Shown here piece after piece: positions 53,554-61,640 of a stretch of 64,000 nucleotides of DNA. The position numbers and the translations under genes were made by a program. Positions within the stretch are counted from its first letter, which is position 1, and every line of letters starts with the position of its first letter. Origin of the DNA: Allobosea psychrotolerans. Lineage in GTDB: Bacteria > Pseudomonadota > Alphaproteobacteria > Rhizobiales > Beijerinckiaceae. Location: NCBI RefSeq assembly GCF_002917105.1, contig NZ_PQFZ01000010.1:1-64000 (forward strand), written 5' to 3'. Below the pieces are notes generated by a model, which saw only the letters and a list, made by a program, of their open reading frames with translations, did not search any database and had not been told where the DNA came from.

Positions 53554-54426
53554 ATGAAGCAAAGCATGGATCGCGGCAGGAACTGGCTGGCCGCAGTGGG
53601 CATCACCCTGGCGCTGGCGGGCTGCGATACCGTTTCGAGCCTCGGCTCCCAGCCGGCGGTGGCGGAGATCGACACCAGCTCGGCCGCCGATGCGAGCGTG
53701 AACATCGGCTCGCTGAGCGAGGTCATCTCCCGCAACCCGAACGACCCCAACGCCTACAACACGCGCGGCGCGGCCTATGCCCGGGTCGGCCGGTTCTCGG
53801 ACGCGATCTCCGACTTCACCAAGGCGGTGCAGATCGATCCGAATCTCGCCTCGGCCTACACCAATCGCGCGCTGGCACTGCGCCAGAGCGGGCGCAATGA
53901 TGCCGCCCTCGCCGATTTCAACCGCGCCACCACCGCCAATCCGAATTACGGGCCGGCCTATGTCGGGCGCGCCAACCTGCTGCGCCTTCAGGGCAACAGC
54001 CAGCAGGCGCTGGCCGATCTCAACACCGCGATCCGTCTGAACCCCGAATCCGCCGAGGCCTTCCATGCGCGCGGGCTGGTCTACCAGAAGGAAGGCCAGC
54101 ATCAGCACGCGATCTCCGATTTCGATTCGGTGATCGACCGCAACCCCTACAACGCCCCGCCCTACACCGCGCGCGGCCAGAGCCTGATCGCGGTCGGCAA
54201 ATATGATGCGGCGCTCGAGGACTTCACCGCCTCGCTCAATGTCGACAACCGCAACGCCGAGGCCTGGGCCGGGCGCGGACTGGCCTATGAGAAGCTTGGC
54301 AAGAAGGCGGAAGCCAGCGAGAGCTATCAGCGCGCGCTGAGCCTCGACGGTAACAACGCGACCGCCCGCGCCGGCCAGTCGCGCCTCGGCGGCGGCGGGC
54401 TGGGCGGCGGCCTGTTCCGGAGCTGA
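53554..54426 (+). CDS. TPR-repeat lipoprotein (NlpI-like)
   Basis: A 290-residue protein from the ATG at 53554. The signal peptide ends in a lipobox (ITLALAGCDT, Cys at about residue 25), so it should be lipidated and held in the outer or inner membrane. At least six TPR units follow, of the kind NAYNTRGAAYARVGRFSDAI, then DFTKAVQIDPNLASAYTNRA, AYVGRANLLRLQGNSQQALA and AWAGRGLAYEKLGKKAEA. The C-terminus is Gly-rich (RLGGGGLGGGLF). It probably scaffolds envelope proteins, as NlpI does. Confidence 0.88.
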   Translation: MKQSMDRGRNWLAAVGITLALAGCDTVSSLGSQPAVAEIDTSSAADASVNIGSLSEVISRNPNDPNAYNTRGAAYARVGRFSDAISDFTKAVQIDPNLASAYTNRALALRQSGRNDAALADFNRATTANPNYGPAYVGRANLLRLQGNSQQALADLNTAIRLNPESAEAFHARGLVYQKEGQHQHAISDFDSVIDRNPYNAPPYTARGQSLIAVGKYDAALEDFTASLNVDNRNAEAWAGRGLAYEKLGKKAEASESYQRALSLDGNNATARAGQSRLGGGGLGGGLFRS

Positions 54427-54434
54427 GCCGCCCC

Positions 54435-55280
54435 CTATTCGACCGTGCGGCTCTCAGCGCCTGCCAGAGCGCCGCTCGCCATATGCGCGAGGAAGCGCCT
54501 GACCTCCGGCACCGAGCCCTGGGCCGGCAGGTCCTCATGGTGGCCCGCCGGAAAGCGGATGAAGCGCTTGGGCGGGTTCGCCATCTCGTAAAGCGCCTGC
54601 CCCTGCCTGAACGGGATCACCCCGTCGCGCTCGCCATGCAGCACGAGCAGCGGCGCGCGCAACCGCCCGATCGCCGCCTCCGAGCGGAACTGATCCAGCA
54701 TCACGAGCCGGATCGGCATGTAAGGGTAGATCTCCTGCGCCACCGCGGCCGTCGAGAGATAGGGCGCCTCCAGGATGACCGCCGCGAGCGGGACCTCTGC
54801 CGCTAGCTGCAGCACGACGCCGGTGCCCAGCGATTCGCCATAGCCGACCAGCCGCGCCGCACCGAAGCGCTCCACCGCCTCGCCATAGGCGGCGCGCGCA
54901 TCGAGATGGAGGCCTGCCTCCGTCGGGCTGCCGCTCGAGCCGCCATAGCCGCGATAATTGACTGCGAAGAGGCCGGTGCCGTCCTCCGTCAGCGCCCGGA
55001 AGCGGGCCTGGCGGACGGGCCTGTCGAAATTGCCGGCATTGCCGTGGAAGAACAGCAGCACGGGCTTGCCCGCGCGCGGCGGCACGAGCCAGGCCACCAG
55101 CCGCTCGCCATCGGCCGTCGTCAGCGGAACCTCCACCGCACCCGGCAGCTTCGCCGAAGCGATATCGGCACGCGCCGGATCGCGCGGATACATCAGGTCG
55201 CGCTGCCTGACGAAGAGGACGCCCAGGCCGGCGAGATAGAGCGCGCAGGCGACAAGCAGGAAGCGGCCGAGCAGTTTCAT
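54435..55280 (-). CDS. Membrane-anchored alpha/beta hydrolase
   Basis: A 281-residue protein from the ATG at 55280, which has GGAGG nine bases upstream; the ATG at 55289 would be too close to that site. An N-terminal membrane anchor (LLVACALYLAGLGVLFVRQ) precedes the hydrolase fold: LLFFHGNAGNFDRPV (oxyanion region), the nucleophile elbow GYGESLGTG with Ser at about residue 145, Asp in LVLHGERDGVIP, and His in PAGHHEDL. It is of the BEM46/YfhR kind (serine hydrolase, peptidase or esterase). Confidence 0.88.
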   Translation of the reverse strand: MKLLGRFLLVACALYLAGLGVLFVRQRDLMYPRDPARADIASAKLPGAVEVPLTTADGERLVAWLVPPRAGKPVLLFFHGNAGNFDRPVRQARFRALTEDGTGLFAVNYRGYGGSSGSPTEAGLHLDARAAYGEAVERFGAARLVGYGESLGTGVVLQLAAEVPLAAVILEAPYLSTAAVAQEIYPYMPIRLVMLDQFRSEAAIGRLRAPLLVLHGERDGVIPFRQGQALYEMANPPKRFIRFPAGHHEDLPAQGSVPEVRRFLAHMASGALAGAESRTVE

Positions 55281-55321
55281 GCCGATCATCCTCCCCCGCC
55301 ACCATGGCGATCTCGCGACGC

Positions 55322-55801
55322 TCAGTCGAGAACCTTGGCCATTTCCAGCGCGAAACTGCCGAAGCCGGCGCGGCGATAGGCGATCAGCGCCACGTCATTG
55401 CCCTCAAGGACGCTCAGATGGAGCACCTTGCAGCCAACCTCGCGAGCGAAGCGTTCGGCTTCCGCCAGCAGAAGCTGCCCGATCCCGGTTCCCCGGCAAG
55501 CGGCGGCGACCACGATGTTCTCGATATAGACGTGGTCGCGCAGATGCTCGTGCACGAAGGGGCCGATGCGCCCGAGCCGCAGCGCCAGATAGCCGACGAC
55601 CTCACCCCCCTGCTGGGCGACGAACTGGGCCCCGCCATGCTCGGCGGCCTTCTCCGCATCATCAGTGAGGCAGGCAGCGGCGGCAGCGGGGCCAGTCGCG
55701 CGCTCCGCGCTCAACATCGCCTCATGGGCCGTCAGTTCGAGCAGCAGCGCCAGTACGGCCGGTCGGTCGCTAGCCAGCATCAGGCGGATGGAGAGTGTCA
55801 C
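55322..55801 (-). CDS. GNAT-family N-acetyltransferase
   Basis: A 159-residue protein from a GTG at 55801 (VTLSIRLM), with GGGGATC upstream. GNAT motifs are VYIENIVVAAACRGTGIGQLLLAEAERFA in parts (about 94-122, R/Q-x-x-G-x-G/A) and the C-terminal DVALIAYRRAGFGSFALEM. The type resembles small-molecule or diamine acetyltransferases (SSAT-like: YLALRLGRIGPFVHEHLRDHVYIENIVV region). The substrate is unknown. It is followed on the same strand by the alpha/beta hydrolase gene. Confidence 0.85.
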   Translation of the reverse strand: MTLSIRLMLASDRPAVLALLLELTAHEAMLSAERATGPAAAAACLTDDAEKAAEHGGAQFVAQQGGEVVGYLALRLGRIGPFVHEHLRDHVYIENIVVAAACRGTGIGQLLLAEAERFAREVGCKVLHLSVLEGNDVALIAYRRAGFGSFALEMAKVLD

Positions 55802-55891
55802 GGCAAGATCCCCATCGAAACGAGAACTCCATACGAAAAGGGCCGGCATGAAGCCGGCCCATTGCAGCATTGTGATGCCCGCGCGGCTACG

Positions 55892-57298
55892 TCAGTGCGC
55901 CATCGCCTTGACGATATCGTCGGTGACCTTCTTGGCATCGCCGAACAGCATCATCGTGTTGGGCCTGAAGAACAATTCGTTCTCGACGCCGGCATAGCCA
56001 GCCGCCATGCCGCGTTTGATGAAGAGCACTGTCTTGGCCTTCTCGACATCGAGGATCGGCATGCCGTAGATCGGCGAGGACTTGTCGGTCTTGGCGGCGG
56101 GGTTAGTCACGTCGTTGGCGCCGATGACGAAGGCGACGTCGGCCTGGCCGAATTCCGAGTTGATGTCCTCGAGCTCGAAGACCTCGTCATAAGGCACATT
56201 GGCTTCGGCCAGCAGCACGTTCATATGGCCAGGCATGCGGCCCGCCACCGGATGGATGGCGTACTTCACCTCGACGCCCTCCTTCTTCAGCAGATCGGCC
56301 ATCTCGCGCAGCGTGTGCTGGGCCTGAGCCACCGCCATGCCGTAGCCCGGCACGATGATGACCTTGGCGGCGTTCTTCATGATGTAGGCGGCGTCGTCGG
56401 CAGAACCCTGCTTGACCGGCCGCGCTTCGACCGCCCCGGCCGCGCCAGCCGCGGCATCGTCGCCACCGAAACCGCCGAGGATGACGGAGATGAAGCTCCG
56501 GTTCATCGCCTTGCACATGATGTAGGACAGGATCGCGCCCGACGAGCCGACCAGCGCGCCGGTGATGATCAGCGCCATGTTGCCGAGCGTGAAGCCGATA
56601 CCTGCAGCAGCCCAACCGGAATAGGAGTTCAGCATCGAGACGACGACGGGCATGTCCGCGCCGCCGATCGGGATGATCAGGAGCACGCCGAGTGCGAAGG
56701 AGACCAGCACGATCAGCCAGAACACGACATGGCTCTCGGTCTTGATGAAGACCAGCAGCAGCACGACGAGCGCGACGCCGAGCCCGATATTGATGCCATG
56801 GCGCTGCGGCAGCATGATCGGCTTGCCGCTCATGCGCCCGTCGAGCTTGAGGAAGGCGATGATAGAGCCCGTGAAGGTGATCGCGCCGATGGCGACGCCG
56901 AGCCCCATCTCGAACAGGCTGCCGCCATGGATATGACCGACCTCGCCGATGCCGAAGGCGCTCGGCGCATAGAGCGCAGCCGCAGCGACCAGCACCGCCG
57001 CCAGACCCACCAGTGAGTGGAAGAAGGCCACGAGCTGCGGCATCTGCGTCATCTGCACGCGCCGGGCCATATACGCGCCGATGCCGCCGCCGATGGCGAT
57101 GCCCAGCACGACCAGGAACCAGCCGGAGAAGCCCGATGGCGGGAAGAACACCACGGTCGTCAGGATGGCGATGCCCATCCCGACCATGCCGTAGAAATTG
57201 CCCTGGCGGGACGTTGTCGGGTGCGACAGGCCCCGCAGGGCCATGATGAACAGGACGCCGGAGACGACGTAGAGCAGGGCGGAGAGATTGGCGGCCAT
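55892..57298 (-). CDS. pntB: NAD(P) transhydrogenase subunit beta PntB
   Basis: A 468-residue protein: a nine-helix membrane part (about 1-265) and a C-terminal NADP-binding domain with VIIVPGYGMAVAQAQHTLREM (about 314-334), HPVAGRMPGHMNVLLAEA, EDINSEFGQADVAFVIGANDV (about 379-399) and INPAAKTDKSSP-type residues. It couples hydride transfer from NADH to NADP with proton flow. It forms a three-gene operon with pntAB and pntAA. Confidence 0.95.
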   Translation of the reverse strand: MAANLSALLYVVSGVLFIMALRGLSHPTTSRQGNFYGMVGMGIAILTTVVFFPPSGFSGWFLVVLGIAIGGGIGAYMARRVQMTQMPQLVAFFHSLVGLAAVLVAAAALYAPSAFGIGEVGHIHGGSLFEMGLGVAIGAITFTGSIIAFLKLDGRMSGKPIMLPQRHGINIGLGVALVVLLLVFIKTESHVVFWLIVLVSFALGVLLIIPIGGADMPVVVSMLNSYSGWAAAGIGFTLGNMALIITGALVGSSGAILSYIMCKAMNRSFISVILGGFGGDDAAAGAAGAVEARPVKQGSADDAAYIMKNAAKVIIVPGYGMAVAQAQHTLREMADLLKKEGVEVKYAIHPVAGRMPGHMNVLLAEANVPYDEVFELEDINSEFGQADVAFVIGANDVTNPAAKTDKSSPIYGMPILDVEKAKTVLFIKRGMAAGYAGVENELFFRPNTMMLFGDAKKVTDDIVKAMAH

Positions 57299-57304
57299 CG
57301 GCGC

Positions 57305-57736
57305 TCAGCCCTTCTTCTTGTACATCGAAAGCATGCGCTCGGTGACGAGGAAGCCGCCGAAGATGTTCACCGAAGCCAGGATCAGCGCGACGAAGCCGAA
57401 GAGCTTGGCCCAGACCGGACCGTCGCCCAGCGCCGGGGCGGCCTGGACGCCGACCGCGAGCAGCGCGCCGACGACAATAACCGAGGAGATGGCATTGGTG
57501 ACCGACATCAGCGGCGTGTGCAGCGCCGGCGTCACCGACCAGACCACGTAATAGCCGACGAAGACGGCGAGCACGAAGATCGCGAGGCGAAACACCGTCG
57601 GGTCGACCCCGGTTGCGACGCCTGCCGCGGCGGCGGCCTGCTCGGCGTATTTCTCGGCGAGCTCGGCCGCCTGCTTCGCCAGCGCGGCGGCGGAGCGGGC
57701 CTGTTCGAGCGCTTGTTCGGGTGTCGGATTAGCCAT
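57305..57736 (-). CDS. pntAB: NAD(P) transhydrogenase subunit alpha part 2 (PntAB)
   Basis: A 143-residue protein. An N-terminal helical, Ala/Glu-rich extension ([20 protein letters not shown]) is followed by three membrane helices: [40 protein letters not shown] and [20 protein letters not shown], ending MLSMYKKKG. It is the separate membrane piece of the split alpha subunit, six bases before pntB. Confidence 0.94.
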   Translation of the reverse strand: MANPTPEQALEQARSAAALAKQAAELAEKYAEQAAAAAGVATGVDPTVFRLAIFVLAVFVGYYVVWSVTPALHTPLMSVTNAISSVIVVGALLAVGVQAAPALGDGPVWAKLFGFVALILASVNIFGGFLVTERMLSMYKKKG

Positions 57737-57763
57737 GGTGTCGGACTCCCCTCGGGCTTTCGC

Positions 57764-58903
57764 TCAGGCCTTCGGCACAAAATTCGGATGGATCACCGCG
57801 CCGTCCTTGGTCAGGGCGGTCGCCTTGACCAGTTCGTCGTCCCAGTTCACCGCAAGCGCCTTCGCGCTCTTGTCGATCAGCGTCTCGACGAAGGCGAAGA
57901 GGTTCTTGGCGTAGAGCTGCGACGAGGTCGCGGCGAGGCGGCCGGGCACGTTGAGATGACCGACGATCTTGACGCCATTGGCCGTGACCGCGACTTCACC
58001 AGGTTTGGCAAGCTCGCAATTGCCGCCGCGCTCGACCGCGAGATCGACGATCACGGAACCGGCCTTCATGCTCTCGACCATCGCAGCCGAGATCAGCTTC
58101 GGCGCGGGCCGGCCGGGGATCAGCGCGGTGGTGATGACGATATCCTGCTTGGCGATGTGGCTCGCCGTCAGCTCGGCCTGCTTGGCCTGGTATTCCTTGG
58201 ACATTTCCTTGGCGTAGCCGCCAGCCGTCTGCGCCTGCTTGAACTCGTCGTCCTCGACGGCCAGGAATTTCGCGCCGAGCGATTCGACCTGCTCCTTGGT
58301 GGCGGGGCGCACATCGGTCGCAGTCACGATCGCGCCGAGACGCCGCGCCGTCGCGATCGCCTGCAGGCCGGCGACGCCGACACCCATGATGAAGATGCGC
58401 GCAGCAGGGACAGTACCGGCCGCCGTCATCATCATCGGCAGCGCCCGGCCATATTCGGCCGCGCCGTCGATCACGGCGCGATAGCCGGCGAGATTCGCCT
58501 GCGAGGAAAGCACGTCCATGACCTGGGCGCGGGTGATGCGCGGCATGAACTCCATCGCGAAGGCCGCGACCTTGGCCTTGGCCAGGGCCTCGACCGCAGC
58601 CTCGTTGCCATAGGGGTCCATGATCCCGACGACGAGTGCGCCGGACGGCAGGCCGGCGATTTCCGATTCGGCCGGACGGCGCACCTTGAGCACGATCGCC
58701 GCGCCCTTGAGCGCCTCCTTGGCGTTCTTGGCAATGGTTGCGCCCGCCGCCTCGTAATCGGCGTCATTGATGCCGGAAGCGAGCCCGGCGCCTTTCTCGA
58801 CCACGATTTCGGCCCCGAGGCCGATGAACTTGCGGACGGTCTCCGGCGTCACGGCGACGCGGGTTTCCGCCCCTTGCGTTTCGGCTGGCACAGCAATGCG
58901 CAT
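57764..58903 (-). CDS. pntAA: NAD(P) transhydrogenase subunit alpha part 1 (PntAA)
   Basis: A 379-residue NAD-binding subunit from the ATG at 58903 (MRIAVPAETQ). The N-terminus VAVTPETVRKFIGLGAEIVV is related to alanine dehydrogenase. The NAD Rossmann motif is GVGVAGLQAIATARRLGAIV (about 169-188), with VTATDVRPATKEQV following. It ends HPNFVPKA. With pntAB and pntB it makes the three-subunit transhydrogenase typical of alphaproteobacteria. The start was set by family length; longer upstream reading overlaps the oxidase gene. Confidence 0.95.
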   Translation of the reverse strand: MRIAVPAETQGAETRVAVTPETVRKFIGLGAEIVVEKGAGLASGINDADYEAAGATIAKNAKEALKGAAIVLKVRRPAESEIAGLPSGALVVGIMDPYGNEAAVEALAKAKVAAFAMEFMPRITRAQVMDVLSSQANLAGYRAVIDGAAEYGRALPMMMTAAGTVPAARIFIMGVGVAGLQAIATARRLGAIVTATDVRPATKEQVESLGAKFLAVEDDEFKQAQTAGGYAKEMSKEYQAKQAELTASHIAKQDIVITTALIPGRPAPKLISAAMVESMKAGSVIVDLAVERGGNCELAKPGEVAVTANGVKIVGHLNVPGRLAATSSQLYAKNLFAFVETLIDKSAKALAVNWDDELVKATALTKDGAVIHPNFVPKA

Positions 58904-58941
58904 GGCAGGGCGAGGCCTTTCAGGCTTGGCGGAGGCGGATC

Positions 58942-59229
58942 TTACAGGAGGACGAGCGCGACCATCATCAGCGCGAAGGGAACGGCCGGAGCCTTCCAGG
59001 CGAGCGACCTCGACGCGATCCCGACAGCCGTGCCGACCAGCGTCAGCAGCGTACCGATGAGGGCGACGCCCCAGGCATGCTTGGTGCCGCCCACCGCCAG
59101 CGCCGCGACGACGGCGAAGCAAGCGACGGTGCCGACTTCGGCGAAATGCAGGAAGCCGTGATAGGTCCGCTCATGCTCGGCGTAGTCCATCTGCGGAATG
59201 TCGGCGGCGTGATGCCCGTGATCGGCCAT
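58942..59229 (-). CDS. Small aa3-type cytochrome c oxidase subunit IV
   Basis: A 95-residue protein from the ATG at 59229 (MADHGHHAADIPQMDYAEHE). The His-rich start, the motif MDYAEHERTYHGFLHFAEVGT and two helices (VACFAVVAALAVGGTKHAWG and a late hydrophobic stretch) match bacterial aa3 oxidase subunit IV, a single small accessory subunit. It lies directly upstream of pntAA on the same strand (38 bases), a regular pairing in this order. Confidence 0.88.
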   Translation of the reverse strand: MADHGHHAADIPQMDYAEHERTYHGFLHFAEVGTVACFAVVAALAVGGTKHAWGVALIGTLLTLVGTAVGIASRSLAWKAPAVPFALMMVALVLL

Positions 59230-59263
59230 GGGTGGTTCCCGAGATTGAAGAAAATCCTCTTGC

Positions 59264-59292
59264 CCTGTAGCGCACCCGCGATGGGTCGGCAA
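59264..59292 (-). promoter_or_regulatory. Putative housekeeping promoter of the subunit IV and pnt genes
   Basis: On the minus strand TTGCCG (-35) and TACAGG (-10) are separated by 17 bases, ending 35 bases upstream of the ATG at 59229. It is a plausible promoter for the whole oxidase IV-pntAA-AB-B operon. Confidence 0.5.
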
Positions 59293-59531
59293 CGCATCGT
59301 CACCGGAAATGAGCCTGTTTATTAGGCGGATTTCCGGACTTCACGACATAAAATTGCGAGAATGGTCGAATCTAATCGATTGAAAGACCACAGCCGCGGT
59401 CAAACTGACGACGCAATGAGCTTGGTGCAGGCCAAAGCCTTACCTCGGGTCCAGCTACGAACGGCATTGGCCGCGAGGGCTTCGAAGCCGCAGAATAAAA
59501 GCCGATGCCTGGAATTCGCCTTACGAGCTGC
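59293..59531. other. Intergenic region without recognisable gene
   Basis: Between the promoter of the subunit IV gene and the 3' end of the LysR gene. It is relatively AT-richer than its surroundings (for instance CATAAAATTGCGAGAATGG). I see no credible ORF, repeat or terminator. Short runs resembling promoter elements occur but none is convincing. Confidence 0.5.
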
Positions 59532-60410
59532 TCAGATGGAGCGCCCATTCACGGCTGCTTTCAATTGTCCCACGATCAGATCCACGACGTCGGTGAGGCC
59601 GCGAAGATGGGGAGAGCACAGCACCTCCAACGACAGCTTGATTGTGAGCTCCGCGCCGCCGACCACGACGATTCCCGCCGGCGGTTTTTCGCCAAGGCGG
59701 CGCTGCGGCATCAGGCCGAAGCCTAATCCTTCCCGCACGAGCGCCAGCTGCAGGGTTGCATCCTGTACCTCGGCAACGATCCGCAATTGCCAGCCGCGCC
59801 GGCTCAGCGCGGCCGCCAAGGCACGGCGAGCATCGCAGGGTTCGGGGCTCAATATCCATGCCGCGTTTGCAAGATCTGTCTCGGCACGCTCCGGCGCTGC
59901 GACAACTCTCAGTTCCTCGTCGCAGAGCAGGCCGGCCTGCCCCGCGGCCTGCGGATCCGACAGAACGAGCACGGCGTCGAGCTGCCCGCGATGCAGTCGT
60001 TCGCGCAAGGGCTCGCTCCACCCCGTCGTCAGCCGAAGCGTCACCCGCGGAAAGCGCCGCGCGGCCTCCGCTGCGATGGCCGCGAAATCGCGATCGGCCA
60101 GCCCATGGGTCAGACCGAGGCGCAGAACGCCTTCCGGCTCGCCTCGTGCCGTCACCTGCCGCATGTCGGCATAGGCGGCGAGGATATCCCGGCAGCGCCG
60201 CAACGCCTCAGCTCCGGCCGGCGTGAGGCCCGGCGGCTTCTGCCGACGGTCGAGCAGCTCCGCGCCGAGCGCTTGTTCCAGGCGCTGTATCTGCCGCGTC
60301 ACGGCCGGCTGGGTCAGAGGCAGGCGCTGTGCGACCTTCTGAATCGAGCCCTCTTCCGCCAGCAGCACAAAGGTTCGCATCTCGTCGAGCATAGCTTCTC
60401 TCGCGTGCAT
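59532..60410 (-). CDS. LysR-family transcriptional regulator
   Basis: About 292 residues from the ATG at 60410 (an ATG at 60392 is equally good; both have AGGA/GAGA upstream). The N-terminal helix-turn-helix is MRTFVLLAEEGSIQKVAQRL then PLTQPAVTRQIQRLEQALGAELLDRR. The effector domain has GVLRLGLTHGLADRDFAA and FGLMPQRRL. It is divergent from the oxidoreductase gene at 60485, which is probably its target. Confidence 0.9.
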   Translation of the reverse strand: MHAREAMLDEMRTFVLLAEEGSIQKVAQRLPLTQPAVTRQIQRLEQALGAELLDRRQKPPGLTPAGAEALRRCRDILAAYADMRQVTARGEPEGVLRLGLTHGLADRDFAAIAAEAARRFPRVTLRLTTGWSEPLRERLHRGQLDAVLVLSDPQAAGQAGLLCDEELRVVAAPERAETDLANAAWILSPEPCDARRALAAALSRRGWQLRIVAEVQDATLQLALVREGLGFGLMPQRRLGEKPPAGIVVVGGAELTIKLSLEVLCSPHLRGLTDVVDLIVGQLKAAVNGRSI

Positions 60411-60484
60411 GATTATCCTGAATATTATGAATTTGAGATCAAGGCGCGGCAAGCCCATGCTCCGACCTCATCAAGGAGGACGGC

Positions 60485-61504
60485 ATGAAAGCGATCATTT
60501 TGGACGACGGCACCGGTCTCGAGCGCTTGCGATGCGTCCAGCGGCCAATCCCCGAGCCGGCGCGGCAGCAGGTCGTCATTCGTGTCAAGGCGGCTTCACT
60601 CAATTACCGCGATGTCGAGATCGCACGCGGCAGCTACCACACCAGCTTTCCAACCCCTCTCGTCCCGCTTTCCGATGGTGTCGGCGAGGTCGTCGCGATC
60701 GGCAGCGACGTGACGCGGGTCAAGGTCGGCGACCGCGTCTGCGGGACCTTCTGGCAGCGCTGGGTCGCCGGCGGTTTCGAGATGGCGCAAGCGGCCTATC
60801 AGCTCGGCGGCCCGCTTGACGGCATGCTGCGCGAATATGCCTGTCTCGACGAGCAGGGCGTGGTACCCGCGCCCGCCCATCTCAGTCACGCCGAGGCAGC
60901 GACCCTGCCCTGCGCCGCCGTCACCGCCTGGCACTCGCTCGTCACGGAGGGTGCGCTGAAGCCTGGCGACACCGTCCTCGTCCAGGGCACGGGAGGCGTC
61001 TCGCTGTTTGCCCTGCAATTTGCTCTTGCGGCGGGAGCGCGCGTGATCGCGACGTCCAGCAGCGACGAGAAGCTCGCCCAAGCCCGAACGCTCGGCGCCT
61101 TCGCCGGCATCAACTACCGGCGCTCGCCGAACTGGGCGGAAGCCGTCCTTGAACTGACCGGAGGGCAGGGTGTCGACCAGGTCGTCGAGGTCGGCGGCCC
61201 GCAGAGCTTCGCGCAATCGCTGCATGCCACGCGGCGCGGCGGCCAGATCAGCATCATCGGATATCTCGGTGGCACCGAAGGGGCGATCAATCCGCTCGAC
61301 ATCTTCCGCCGGCAGTTGCGGGTCCGCGGCATCCCGGTCGGTTCGCGCGCGTCGTTCGAGGCGATGAACCGGGCAATCTCGGCAACCAGGCTGACGCCCG
61401 TCATCGCTCGCCGCTTTGACTGGATGGACATCGCCGAGGCGCTGGCCTTCCTCGAGAGCGGCACCCATTTCGGCAAGGTCGTGCTCGAATTCCCCGACTC
61501 GTGA
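60485..61504 (+). CDS. Medium-chain alcohol dehydrogenase/quinone reductase-like oxidoreductase
   Basis: A 339-residue MDR-family protein with a strong AGGAGG ribosome site. Catalytic domain: VVIRVKAASLNYRDVEIARG and LSDGVGEVVAIGSDVTRVKVGDRV (about 28-88). Rossmann motif: LVQGTGGVSLFALQFALAAG (about 163-182). C-terminus: FLESGTHFGKVVLEF. The zinc-ligand Cys of true alcohol dehydrogenases is absent (SLNYRD instead), so it is likely a zinc-free NADPH reductase of quinones or enals. Divergent LysR upstream. Confidence 0.88.
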   Translation: MKAIILDDGTGLERLRCVQRPIPEPARQQVVIRVKAASLNYRDVEIARGSYHTSFPTPLVPLSDGVGEVVAIGSDVTRVKVGDRVCGTFWQRWVAGGFEMAQAAYQLGGPLDGMLREYACLDEQGVVPAPAHLSHAEAATLPCAAVTAWHSLVTEGALKPGDTVLVQGTGGVSLFALQFALAAGARVIATSSSDEKLAQARTLGAFAGINYRRSPNWAEAVLELTGGQGVDQVVEVGGPQSFAQSLHATRRGGQISIIGYLGGTEGAINPLDIFRRQLRVRGIPVGSRASFEAMNRAISATRLTPVIARRFDWMDIAEALAFLESGTHFGKVVLEFPDS

Positions 61505-61519
61505 TCGGGTGAGTCACCT

Positions 61520-61570
61520 GGAGCCGGATCAATGTGAAAAACGGGTTTCCACTTTTTCGCATCCAGCGCT
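61520..61570. repeat. Partial REP-like element
   Basis: GGAGCCGGATCAATGTGAAA and TTTCCACTTTTTCGCATCC are matched arms around an ACGGG core, a reversed and diverged relative of the GTGGGAACCGG family. It fills the gap after the oxidoreductase gene. Confidence 0.45.
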
Positions 61571-61640
61571 TGCATCAGGCGCGAGGCGTCACGAACGATC
61601 GCTTCGCTGAAAGCCGCGCATCCGGCATCAGCGTCTGCCA

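Noticed and set aside
59230..59531. tRNA or small RNA in the 300-base gap upstream of the oxidase IV gene
   Set aside because: No cloverleaf, hairpin-terminator pair or conserved motif found; only a plausible promoter at 59264-59292.
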